Source: Rhynochetos jubatus | Taxonomy: Eukaryota > Chordata > Aves > Eurypygiformes > Rhynochetidae | NCBI GenBank assembly: GCA_027574665.1 | Contig: CM050650.1 | Coordinates: 49,645,304-49,709,303 of the forward strand | Direction of reading: 5' to 3' | DNA length: 64,000 bases | Shown here: positions 52,527-64,000 of the stretch, piece by piece | Layout: every line of letters begins with the position of its first letter | Position numbering within the stretch: position 1 is the first letter of the stretch | The notes under the pieces: model-generated | Databases searched by the model: none | The model's input: only the letters and a program-made list of their open reading frames with translations | What the model was told of the DNA's origin: nothing | Made by a program: the position numbers and the translations under genes

Positions 52527-53420
52527 CGGTGCGGTGCTGCTAGCTACCTCTCTGCACTGAGTGGGGCGTACAGTCAGCTCGGGGGGCTCCTGTGGGGCTG
52601 AACCCCCCAACAGCCTGCTATGGGCTGCAAGAGAGAGAGGTCCATGTCTGTTTGCAATGCAACCAGCATACAGCAATCCCAACAGTAGCGATGTCATTGT
52701 CCTTCGGTCTGGCTAACTTCTTTAGGGTTCGCTGGCAAGAAGAGGAGGAAAAAACAATTTATTTTTTTTTTTTTAAAAGATCCCAAGAGCAAAGGCAAAA
52801 GCTGATAACAAAGAAGATGAGTTCCACTGGGACCCAAGAAGTAGGTGTCAGACATTAAACCCTTTATTTTAGAAAATTAATAAAGTTTTTATTAAATATT
52901 AATGAACAAGGCTGGAGTCCATTCTCTCCCTGGTGAGAACTAAGCAAAATTAAATATGTTATTCTTCTCCCTTTAATGTGATTGGTAGGGGTTAATTTTA
53001 AGGTTAATTTTTTGACATTTGACACGTGGATTTCAGGAGGTTTACATAGTATAATCACAACTGGCATTTCACCATGGTGACGGGTTCCTCACAGAGACTG
53101 CCCTCAGAAATGTTCTTTTCATTTCCTCAGAGGGACCTGGGAAGAGCGTGTCCTCTGGCTACAAAACATTAGTGCTCTGACTACTGGGTCACAGTCATGC
53201 TCTTTTGCCAACAGACTGCCTGATGTTCAGGAAGACGTTTAATTTTGAAAAATGTACATAAAATTGCTGCAAGGATGTGACCTTCTCAAAATCAGGTGGA
53301 TATATGGAGTGATGGATTATCTTCAAACCTTGTCTTCACAGCAGAAAAGCAGCCAAGTGCCAATTCAAAAGGTGTTTATTGGGAAGAGAAGGGGAAAGAG
53401 GGTCAGCTCATCCTTCTCTG

Positions 53421-53690
53421 TCATAGACTTGTGGCACAGTTTAGGCTGGACAGGCCCTCAGAGGACTCCAGTTCAACCTCCCTCTCAAAGCGTGGCTAGC
53501 TTTAAACATAGAGGAGATTGCTGAGGCCTGTCCAGTTGAGTTTTGGAGAGTCCACAACCTTGGTGGGCACCTGCTTCAGTGCCAAACTGTTGTCATGGTG
53601 ATCTTTTTCCCCTATACTCAGTCAGAATTTCACTTACTGTGACTTGATGTAAATGCAGCACCTATCACCTCCTTCTGATGTGGCAGTAGC
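53421..53690 (-). mobile_element. Old CR1 3'-end fragment
   Basis: A minus-strand CR1 3' region, much more diverged than the 24.9-kb copy. The plus strand shows the tail-proximal TCATAGACTT, then AGGACTCCAGTTCAACCTCC (family: CATCTAGTCCAACCTCC), GCTGAGGCCTGTCCAGTTGA, GTTTTGGAGAGTCCACAACC, GGTGGGCACCTGCTTCAGTG, then CAGTCAGAATTTCACTTACT. The order and spacing match the final 250 bp of CR1. The ORF2 C-terminus would be in this segment but is not open. Similarity fades near 53690. Confidence 0.85.
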
Positions 53691-55671
53691 CCCAGAGAAA
53701 GGGAGTGAAGCCCCATGTTATGTTACTGTCTTCCCTGGATGAGGGTCATGAGGAGAATGCTGGGACACTTGCTGTGCTGAAGCATCCTGTTTCTGCAGGA
53801 CTGGATGGCCATTGGTGATGGGGAAACCTGGTCCTTCAAGGAGTAGATAGGGGAAGAACAGTCCCATCCTCTGAGATCAGTCAGAAGAGAGCACTCAAAG
53901 ACTCCTCTCCAACAAGGAGCCTGGGGCGGGCAGACCCTACCCCCGAGCGCTATGAACTTCCCCAGCCCTTGTGAAAACCCACTGGCCTCCTTGGCTGGAA
54001 GTCTTTTGGGAAAGACACAGCATTATTTCATTTTCAAGGGGCTTGAATATTCTGCCTGCCTGTGGCCTTTATCAGCCTCAGCTCTTTTTGTAGCCCTGCC
54101 ATCTAAAGTTATTGTTCACATACTGTAGCTAATTCCTTTTGATGAGTTTCACAGCAAATACAGCTTCTTGAATACTTGTTATGCCAACTCTGTGGATGCT
54201 GGCTTTGCACATAAGGAAAAAAAAATACATGGATGGATGGTACATCCATCTTTAGGTAAATTAAAAATGAGAGCTACTCGGCAACTGCTCTGGACGTGCA
54301 TAGGCATTTCTGTGTTGCGTTTGTTTTGGCTGGCAAAGCAGGAAACTGTGAACATCCTTAAGGTTAAGAAAATTCACATGGACAGGGCATGATATTTTGA
54401 AGAGTATCTTGACCTGAACCTGTGATTAAACAAAAAGGAAATAGCATTTGAAAATCAACTAAAGGGTCCCTAAGATATTCAGGGCCTAGGAGGGAGAAAT
54501 CTGCTTTCACTTTTCCTGGCATTTTGCCGGTCAAATTATGAGCTTATTTGTGGTGCTAAATGCTTTGCTTGTGTCTCAGAAAAATGCAGGAACTGCTGGC
54601 TTTTTTTCCAGTGGAAGGGAGAAGCCGTTAATGACCCCAAAGGTTAAGAAATTGGCACTGTTGGAAGCCAGAACTTCTTTATTTATTCATTAGCTGGGCT
54701 CTGTGTGAGCTCCCAGTGTGCAGGATTCCCCACTTGACTGCCTGCCTTCCCAGAGACCTCTCCATGTTTGCCCATGTGTGCACACAGACATCAACTTATG
54801 TGTAAAGGAGGTTTAGGTTTGCAGCCAGAAATACAGTAGAGAAATACTGCGACCAAAACTATAACATGGTTCAGCTATAGGCAGAGGTCCCGAACCAAAC
54901 ATCTTTGCTGGGCCTTTTCTTTGTTTGAGCTAAACTAAACTCTGAATTGCACTACACACCCAAAGGCTTAACAGACTTTCAGCTCTGACACAGGCTGTGT
55001 GTTTGTATGTCAAACAGATCCATATAGAGTTGGTGTGCCCCACACTGTTTACCCCCCAACCCATACCGCTGGTATGTGACCAACTAATCCCAGCGGGTTT
55101 GGTATCGGGGTGAGAGATGACTGCCCACCATTCCCCCTACAGAGAACCGTGGGTCTCAGGGTCTTTAGTACAATGTCATGCAGGCATTCACCTTCAGAAA
55201 GGGCTGTGTGAAACCCAAACTCAGGCACATCCCTGTTGAGCATTTCTCCGTCTGTAAAGCCGTGGGATGCCCCAGCGGCACATGGAAAGGCTTTTTCCAG
55301 CTGATCAGTATCAGCCCTGATGCTCCTCAAAAAGTAAAGAGGAGTCCTCTTCTACTGCACCTGTGTCACCTCTGTTTTGGCATGCACAAGGCCTGGGACA
55401 GGTGGAAAGGGTCAGAAGAAACACATCTACTTCTCCCTTTCTGCCCTTTCTTTAACCTTCTGCTTCTGTTTATCACTCAGGGACCTTTCTGAGGTGTGGA
55501 TGCAGTGCAGTGACCCTACAGAAGTGCTTAACCTCAGCCCTTCCATGCAAAATGGAGGAAACCCTCTGGACCAAGTCAATCTCTTATCTCCAGTTTTCAG
55601 AGACTTTGTTAGAGGACAGGTGAGGGCATCAGCTTAGAAAATCCTATCTATTAAGAGCAGAAGGTATTGCT

Positions 55672-55695
55672 TGCTTAGGCAACTGCTTAGGCAAT
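55672..55695 (+). repeat. 12-bp tandem duplication
   Basis: TGCTTAGGCAAC is followed directly by TGCTTAGGCAAT, with one transition between the copies. Confidence 0.8.
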
Positions 55696-58600
55696 TAAAT
55701 GTAGTGAATTTTCCTCTACAGTGGTATACAGAGAAATCAAGACTGAATTCTGCCTGATTTTCCATTCAAACATCTCTCCAAGGAAGCACGGGAGGGAAAA
55801 AAATTGGAGAAAATTACAGTAAACTTCATCCAAAACATTATAAGGTTTGCCCCTATCCTTCAGCTTGCCCCTTGCCTTTTCTGTTTAATTTAAAATATTC
55901 ATCCTTCAAAGGAAAAAAAGGAACTTTAAAAGGAGGCGTGGAGCAAACTTGTTAAAAATACAGGTGAAATTTCACTGCTTGTTTGCAGAACTGAGTACAG
56001 AAAATCAAAAAGTGTTTTGGCAGAGGAAGAACTGCATTTATTGAGGTATCACGCTGTAACAGTGCATGGAGGCCTCTAATGAGAGCATGCCCCAGTATGC
56101 TAAGTAGTCCTTATCTACATGGGAATTGGCGTTTCCTGGTACCTTCTGAAATCTAAAGATACAGCAACAAAGCTTAGTGTCTTCTCTTTTACCAGCAGGA
56201 AAAGTAACCCACTGAGAGATCAGGCCTCACACCTCAAAGCTGAGAGCTGAGCAACTTTGAAAAGCGTGTTTAGTCTGGCTTTCCCCTGTGCCATGGAGCT
56301 GGGATCCCAGTGCCCATCTCCTCGGGTGCAGGCCTGCGCCTAATTAGATGCTGACTCACACATCCTCCTCCATGGATCACCCGTACACCATACACTGGGA
56401 CATGGAGTTTGCTAGCTGACAAGGCCCTAACACTCGGTATGTGCTGGATAAATAGTAATGGCATCAATGGTCTAAAATATTAACATAGGAGACTAACGGT
56501 TGTAATTTCTTCTTTGTATGATTCAAGCTAATAGCACCTTTTCTCGAAGGGAGACAGCTTTGAAAGGATCAAGAACAGCTCTGCAAAAGTGGGAAGAAGG
56601 GACATTCATATAACAATAAGCCTTTTCCCCCCTTAATTTTCTCAGTTGGCTGCACAGTCTTCTGTCTTTTGATGAGATCTCTTAATAAAAACATTAAAAG
56701 GATGAGCATAGGCAGCTCCATTTCCAGTAATAGGATGGGTATGAGGCCAATGAGAAAACTTGATTTCATAAAACCTCCCTGCTGAAATCTACCCTACCTC
56801 AGCGTTTATCAGCTTCTTTGCTTTATTGTCTAGTTAAAATGGAAATAGCTCAGCTTCGGCTCTTACTCATCAAGCCATGTGGATGACAATGTCAACTGAC
56901 ACCAGTTTTCATAAGCTAAAAAAGCTGCCCTGGGGTAAGCAGCAGTGAGACCAATCAGATTTAGTGATTAATAATTCCTGCTTCAGAACAGATAAAGATA
57001 CACATGCAGTTGAAATAAGACTTCACTGGCAAAGATGACTTGGGAGAATAGCTGGGTGAACATCAGGTTTCTGAATGAAGAACCAATAGCTTGATTCTTA
57101 AGCGGCATTTTCCAGTGCAGAAATGAAGTTTTCTGCTTGTGTTACACAGACAAGCAAGCATTAAAAAATAGAAAAAGGAGTTGCCTCCTGTTACCCTGTG
57201 GCCAAATCTATTCCCTGACCCATTAAAAAGAAAGAGGCAAGCCTGCTCTTGGTGCTTGTGCAGTAATCATTTGCACCAACTCCAGCCAAAAATTGTTACT
57301 CTCTCCTTTCAGCTTAGATGTGTTCTTTACGATTCCTGCAGCATCCCCAGTGTGGCTCTGAGAAATACCACACTCTCTTATCCTGTTTTTTCTGTTCCTT
57401 TCACCCACAAGAAGCTTTCATTTTGCTTTGCTTGCCTGGCCACCTGAAGGTAATGCTTACAATCTTTCAAACTGGGCTCACAGAGTTTGGCTGTGAAGGT
57501 GTTATATCAGTGCTAAACCAGTGCACCGTCAAAATGGAGCGATCCAGCTAATGAACAGGCAAACTCGAGATGTTGGGTTCATGCTGGGGACTTTGATATG
57601 CTAATGCTGGGTATAACAGAGACTTGCATCGGGTTTACTGTCTCTTTGGCAGTTTTATCTTAGAATATTTACTTTCTTAAGATGTAAAAAGAGGAAAGGC
57701 CTTTTTTCCTGCCTCAACTTTGTTTTGTAATAGGGATCGTAGCTGAGAACAGGCCCAGGGATGAAACACCCCTTTATTCACGTGTGCAACCCTTGCAGCT
57801 TTCTCAACACTTGCCTTTCCTTCGCCCTTGCGTGAAGCAGAGAGTGAAAAGGAATGCTGTGAGTCTCAGTGTCAGATACAAGTGCTAAGAGGTTCCTGCC
57901 ATTTCTGCTTCAGAAGAGATCTATCTCATGCCAGGGTAGCCATTGCAGTCCAGTGGAAGAACTGGGCCAGCGAAGTTACAGTCTGCTCTTACAGCTCACC
58001 TTCTGGCATTTCATGCTGTCCCCAAGACACAGATGGGTGGAAAGCTTCGGATCTTCTCACGCAGGAGCCTCATAGCAAGTCAAACCTGCACTATGAATAT
58101 GGAGCATCTCTCACCTCAAAGCTTCCAGGGCAGAGGCTGTCAGGAGAAGACCAGAGCACTGAGTTGTGTGCTTTTAGCCATTTGTTCTTCACAGTGTTTT
58201 GGATCCCAAGGTAACTCTGAGCAGCTCTAGGGCTGTAGGACACAGTTACCAGAAGCTAACGTGGTCCTTGACAGAATGCTGAAGCTTTCTAAGCCAGAAC
58301 TTTCTAATAAAAAGGACAGCCAAGTCCAACAGGAGAGGCTTGGAAACAAGTCTTTGAAGGGGGAGTGAACATGAACAAGTGAGACACAGCCCAGGTGGCA
58401 GAAGAGGTAAAAGAATCCCACTAAATAATGGAAATTCAGGAGTGAGAGACAGGTCTGCCAGAACAGAAGGAAAGGGAGGCCAGACTTAGAAAACTGAAAA
58501 AAAGAAGTCACTAAAGGCAGAGGACAAAGCATTAGGAGCCAAAAGGGGCTAAATAGGGCACTGAGATCAAAGGGACTACTTTATGGAACTTGAAAGCACA

Positions 58601-61409
58601 AGTAAGATGTGAAAGCTGTGGAGAGACTCCATCCCAGGTAACTTCACAGCTGAGGTTTCGAGGTTCCCAACACAGGGTGTAAAATGTTTGACCTGGTTAC
58701 CTAAAAAGGAAGGAAATCTCATTCACAGTCTTTTTCCAGAAGAAATTCTGCCTATCAGTTTGAAATACAGGAATATTACTGTATTTTTCTAATCCTTTCT
58801 GTGTTTGTTTTGGTTTTTTGTGGCATCATATCAGGCCCAAATTTGATGGTGATTCCTGAGTATCGCACATTTAGGTGGATAGGGAGCCCAGTAGAGTGAG
58901 AGAATTAAATCATATTGCATCAGTCGAGACATAGTTGCTTGGATTATTTATGGTGCTCTGAGAGGAGACTATTAGAGAAGGATTACATCATACAGACACA
59001 TGCAGCAAACTAATATATTAAGGGAGAAATTTTAAGTCCATATCACGGGTCATAGCTTTCAAAACAGCTTGGTCTGCATTTGGACATGTAAAAAAGCAGT
59101 CAGATTTTTTTATCTCCAGAATGAGACGAAATGTTCATTTGGGGTAGTAAAGGTTTATGGCAAATCCTGAAGGTCACTGTAAATTAGAAAGCTGGATTCC
59201 TTTTCTCTCCATTGTATGCTTCTAGTCTTCCTAATTTGTACTCCCTCCCCTCCCAAAAGGATTAACAAATAAATTCATTTTATTTAAATGGGTTGTCAAA
59301 ATACAACACAGCTTCAGCTCACGTGTTTCACCTTGTGAGCAGAAGCAGTCCACGCCAAGAGGGAGCCACACAGGGGTAGCTTTGATGACTTTACTGTTAG
59401 TTCATGATTAATAAATATTTTCTGTAAAATGGCTCTCCTGCATCCCCACCTTCTCCTCTGCCTGCTACCTGTGGGCTCTGCCGTTCTGATGTCTGACAGC
59501 TCTCACAGTTCATCTGGATTAGGGCAGAAGAGAGTATTTGGGGCTGTTGGGTGGGGCAGTATGTGTGCCCATGTGTGCACGCACTACGCATAACTTGTAA
59601 GCCTCCACCCTCTGAAAGCATCTTTTCATTCTTGTCAAGGCAAACCCACAGCGAAGTTCAGAAGTCATTGCTGTTAGACAGGAAAAGGGCCAGTTCAAAT
59701 CTGTCACTCCATCAGAGCGTAGTATTCCTCCCTGGTAAAGGTCACTTGGAGAGAAGATATGAAAGTGATTCAATACTTGAACTTACCCAAAAAGCCAAGC
59801 AACTTATTTACTATGCAGTGACCCTGTAGTGACCTCATCCTCAAGATATGCAGCTCCCTCTGGCATCAGTTGGTGTCACAAGTACAGATCAAGAAAACAG
59901 TATTGCTGTGCTAAGGGAATACATCAAGTACATCTCTGCAGTTTAGTTTTACAAAATCTGTGTGCATCTTTCAATTGCTTTTTATAAACATTAATAAAGT
60001 ATTGAGTGGAACTTTGAAAGATGTGATTTTATTTTCATCCAGGTGTTTCTAATGCTATTTCTCCAGGCATAGTGAGCAAGACACATACATACACCAAAGA
60101 CATGGAAGAGTTGTTCAAGCTGTGCTGTCTTTTACCTTCAACAGGAATGTTCACAGTGGTACTTTGAAATAAATTCTGCTCCAAGTGATCATTTGCTTAA
60201 AAGTGAGGAATAAGCCATATATTTTTTTTTCTGTTTTAAAACACTGGAGGCCAAAGGGATAATTTAGAACTTTCTTGCACTGAACTTGATTTCATTAATT
60301 CTCAAGAAAGCAACTAGTTTAGAAGATAAAGAAGAAAATTAATGATCCACATCTTTCAAAGGCACACCACAGTTATTGGCATTGCAGGACTACTGTAGGA
60401 ATCACTGTTTTGTGTCCCCACTTATACACAGCTGTGCTGTCACTGTGCAGAATTTTTCAGAGCATAAACATCCAAATCCAGATTAAAAAGGAAACCCAAA
60501 CAAATTCATCTACTTCCTTCATGATTTACCCGCTTCCTTGTCACAATCATGCATGCAGTGCAGGGACAGAGACGGAGAGCAAGAAATTAGAACAACAACC
60601 CCAAAATATGAAAAGCTGAGGCTGTTTCACAGATAGAAAACAATCATAAGGTCTTGCTTGACTCTGGGGTTTCTAATGCAATTTTTTAAAAATTATATTC
60701 CCCGGTTTCCCCCAAACCAAGTTTATATTTCTAGTATAAAATGGCCAAACTGCCTGCTTGATATAAAAAGCTATTTTCTCTCTTTACCCCCCCTCTCCCC
60801 TCTCCTAGTCAATCGACAGCACTTGCCTCCGGTGCCTCAACAGTAGCTATGACTGTGTCTTAATGAAAAAAGATGTATAAAATATTACCATAACCTCAGA
60901 GGCATGAGTAAAGCCCTTATTAGAATTCGGGACCTACAGCTGGAAGGGGGGCTCAGGCCGGCAGATAAAGTTAACTATTGTTAGCTCACAAGTGGCTCAG
61001 ACTTCCTGGCAACTGCAGTGAATTACTCAGCCCTTTATGCAAGGTTTCAGAAACAGTTCACTGTTTCACAACAAAAAAGGCATTCAGGCCGGGAAAGATG
61101 GTCTCCCAGGGCTCTAGAAAGCTAGCTTTAAGACAGTGAATGGACACTGGAGCCTCCTAAGTGAATGACCACTGTGGGAAAGGGTGGTGATGTCAGCCTG
61201 AATGCATTTCCAATGGTTTTGTCCCACTTTTCATTGCTTTTTCGTTCTCCCTCACTCTCTTTCTCTGCCTCAAGCTGTCCCCTTCCTGTTCTTTTCAGGC
61301 CATTATTTTAAAAGTTTACAGCTTGCATCCACACGGAGGGGAGGGCCCACTGTGGCATTGCTGCCATGGCAATGCTTCTCCACACTTTTGTTTGCATATA
61401 AAAAATATT

Positions 61410-61436
61410 GGGGGGTATGGGCAGAGGGGGTGGGGG
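61410..61436 (+). other. Strong G-quadruplex-type motif
   Basis: Runs GGGGGG, GGG, GGGGG and GGGGG are separated by loops TAT, CAGA and T. This satisfies the usual four-run, short-loop rule. A purine-rich strand continues to about 61600. Confidence 0.65.
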
Positions 61437-61750
61437 AGCTGAAAAGATGAAAAAATGAGAGGTGGAGGGGCAGGAGAAGAGGGAGTGTCAGCGTTCTGCA
61501 GTTTGGAGTTGGGTCTACAAGGCCATTGTGGAGGGGGAAAGGAAAACTGGGGGCACAAGGAGGGGAACTGATGAAAGCAGCAGGGATTTGGGGTCCTTTG
61601 AAAAACAAATTTGTAATCCTTCACACTGCACATGTCTGAAAGGATCGGCACTTTTGAAGGCCTAGAGAAGAATCAGAATAATGTTCTTAGCTAAGCCCTC
61701 AGAAAGAACAGAGCCCTGCTTTGGAAAACATACCCAATTACATAAGTTTA

Positions 61751-61770
61751 TCAAAAGCTTTCAAAAGCTT
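61751..61770 (+). repeat. 10-bp perfect tandem duplication
   Basis: Two identical units of TCAAAAGCTT. Each contains an AAGCTT palindrome. Confidence 0.85.
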
Positions 61771-63468
61771 CTCTGTCCTCGACCAAAAGGAAAAAAAAAA
61801 ATAATAGCAGAGGGGTAAAAGAGGGAGAGGGCTCCTAAGTGCAGCCATGGTAGCAGGCGAACAGCAGCTAAGCTGACATACTTCAAACTGGTGTGGCCCA
61901 CCATCCCAGGCCTCCCCAACATGCAACATGCAGGCTCCAAGCAACAAACCCTGGAAAACGTCTTTGCAAAAACCAGCTGGACGTTTAAGAAGGGAATATG
62001 GAGCGAGATGCTCAATACTCTCTCACTCCTTATAAGTACAACCATGACTTCCCTAGCCAGCAAGCCCACCTGGTTTGCTTCCTGCTTTCTGTGAAATACT
62101 TGCTATTCATACGGATAAATGTATTCAGGCTTCGCTAAGCCTGTCCTGAGGCAAAATTATAGGATAACAGCATTGCGCAGAGAGTGAGCATTCCAGCTTA
62201 GCCCACACTAAGTTCCCAGCGTGCCGGGGGTTTTGATGCTAATGTGTCTAAGAATGCAGATGTACGTGCTGCACGCACAAGTGTGTCTTAGCAGCAATTC
62301 CCTCGCAGAGACTTTCCTTCCCTCCGCCTGAGCTGCTGCCCTGTTTGGCTGAGTATCTTTGAAGGTGAAAAAAGTAGCTTTTGCTAATGGATAATTAACA
62401 CAAATTCACAATCCTGCTGCAAAAATACCAGCAGAGACCAAAATAGCCTTATTGTGCCTTAAAATAGGTGAGGAGAGACTTCTAGATTCACCTACACTGT
62501 CTTTATACTGGTGGTTTGTTACCCACCCAGACAGGCAATATGTTTGTGTAGCCAGAGGAAAAGCACAGGCCACATGCTTTAGTTTTGCCATAAGGTAAAT
62601 TCACCAAGATCATCCCTGTACCTCATGTGAGGCTGACTTCAGGGAGTTTTCCTGTGGTAAAACTTCACAGCCTTGTCTTCACTGTGTTTTTATTGTGGAA
62701 TCACTCTTGCATACAATAAAAGACACAGCTTTTTTGTGCTTAAAAAAGAAAGGCCTGTGACTACCTCGTACTAAACACAGGTTCCCTGTCTCCAGACAGG
62801 ATTTAACAGTGAGGTACTTTCACCACATTAGTTGTGGTCTGGATAAAACCAAACTAAACCTTTATGGCAGAGCCTAAGTGGGTAAATACAAACCCTGCCT
62901 TCTTCAAAATTATGGAATTCCCTCAACCACCTGCAGCCGTTCTCACAGTATGAAACTCACCTTTTGGCATGGGGAGGAGACCTGTGCTCCTGAGGTGCTT
63001 CTGGAAGTTCCTTTCCTAAAGATGATCCATTAAGGATGTTTATAACCAGTCTTATGAGATAAAGAAAGGGGACATTTATTTCCCTGAGGCAGTTTTCCCC
63101 CCTCATTCTTTTCCTTAAAAAGACTGGCAATATGATATCTTGTTCTGCTTGGCTTTATAGCAGGGGACCTCAGGTCTCAAGACCTTGTCCGTGCAGTAAA
63201 ATCCAAAGATCAAGGAAAGCATATAAGGCTGTGGTTTCATGACTGGTTTAGGACAGTCTGAGATTAAGCTGTCACCAAAGGGACAGTCAGCTGTGGACAC
63301 ATGTTGTGCCCTTGCTTGCAGAGGGCAAGCATATGTTTCCTGATGGCAGGACAATCTCCAATGAACTTACGCTGACTCTGAAACCCTCTCTTAGCCATCT
63401 TTTGCTTTCTGGGCTAGTGCAGGCTGGTGTGAATAATGTTAATATGAATGTTCCAGTTCATTATAAAT

Positions 63469-63512
63469 CAATTCACTGGCTTCAATGAATTTACACAGTG
63501 CAAACAAGAAAG
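63469..63512 (+). repeat. Ancient CAATGGA-core repeat copy
   Basis: AATTCACTGGCTTCAATGAA then TTTACACAGTGCAAACAAG follows the family form ACTCCATTGACTTCAATGGA then TTTACACCAGTGTAAACGAG. About 40 bp is recognisable. Confidence 0.5.
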
Positions 63513-64000
63513 TTCCTGTACACAGACTTCAGCCAAAATAAGAACTGCAGGACTTATAATTGATATAGGTGTTTCAGTATCATCAATCATGTAGACATGC
63601 CCACTGAGAATGTATGTGGTCCCTGTGTCTCCACAACTGTAGGGACTGAGGTGGTAACTCCTTGACACTGGTGCCATTTACCTAAATTGTTAATCCACTG
63701 AAGATGAATAGGTGTTAAGAAAAACACCGGCATTTTAAACTGCCTGCCTGAGGTGTTTTCTCTCCTTATCCTCCCTCCACCTGGGTCTTCTGACTTCACC
63801 CTTTCATTAGTACTTTTCTTGCCCACAACAGGCTTGAATGGCTAATAGAAAAAGGATTTGTCAATGTAAAGAGTTGAAAAATGAAAATGCTTTTCAGGCT
63901 TTCTTTATATACTGAAAAAAACCAAACCAAAAAAACCCAACCAAAAGGGCACAACTCTATTTTCCCAGTCACCTCTAATTCCCATTCTAGCTTGAAGCTT

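Larger units (their letters stand above)
53691..63468. other. Unique non-coding sequence
   Basis: About 10 kb with no recognised gene or transposon. The notable items are the two short tandem duplications and the G-quadruplex motif. Open frames reach 128 aa (57828-58214) with overlapping alternatives and no domain. The stretches 60870-61060 and 62220-62410 look non-random in motif content, but this is only an impression. Confidence 0.5.

Noticed and set aside
1-64000. CRISPR arrays, bacterial operons, rRNA or known microRNA genes
   Set aside because: I looked for regular spaced repeats, operon-like gene packing and well-known mature microRNA sequences and saw none. The DNA is vertebrate in character.

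Overview
This window looks like non-coding DNA from a bird. The best evidence is a CR1 LINE at 24901-26680. Its 3' end carries the octamer tail (ATTCTATG-type units, read on the minus strand) and the 3' UTR/ORF2 text typical of avian CR1. Older CR1/L3-type fragments and faint MIR-like SINE traces suggest the ordinary avian background of a few ancient repeats. I recognised no recent SINE family and no LTR retrovirus remnant. I cannot name the species or the locus.

I found no convincing host protein-coding exon, tRNA, rRNA or known small RNA. The open frames present are short, usually overlap open frames on the other strand, lack recognisable domains, and cluster in locally GC-rich stretches or antisense to the CR1. 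The window is best read as intergenic or long-intron sequence.

Layout. 1-18.2 kb: AT-rich unique sequence with a MIR-like trace (12.16 kb) and two short copies of an ancient repeat with a CAATGGAG-type core (5.3 and 15.1 kb). 18.27-19.68 kb: a 510-bp unit bounded by inverted repeats, directly followed by the 3' half of an ancient CR1/L3 LINE. 20.25-21.24 kb: a MIR-like SINE, then a POU/homeodomain-site cluster. 24.90-26.68 kb: 5'-truncated, inactivated CR1. 27-37 kb: unique sequence with simple repeats. 37.63-39.04 kb: the 5'-ward part of a second ancient CR1/L3 fragment, whose missing portion matches what is present at 18.8-19.68 kb. 40.03 kb: an old CR1 3' tail. 45-50 kb: short tandem repeats and a G-run cluster. 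51.2-52.6 kb: the most regulatory-looking part, a CpG-rich island flanked by dense homeodomain motifs. 53.42-53.69 kb: another old CR1 3' end. 54-64 kb: unique sequence with a G-quadruplex-like run at 61.41 kb and a last ancient-repeat copy at 63.47 kb.

No set of genes working together can be described. The candidate regulatory blocks (20.9, 51.2-52.6 kb) are inferences from motif clusters and base composition. No new enzymatic or defence system is visible.
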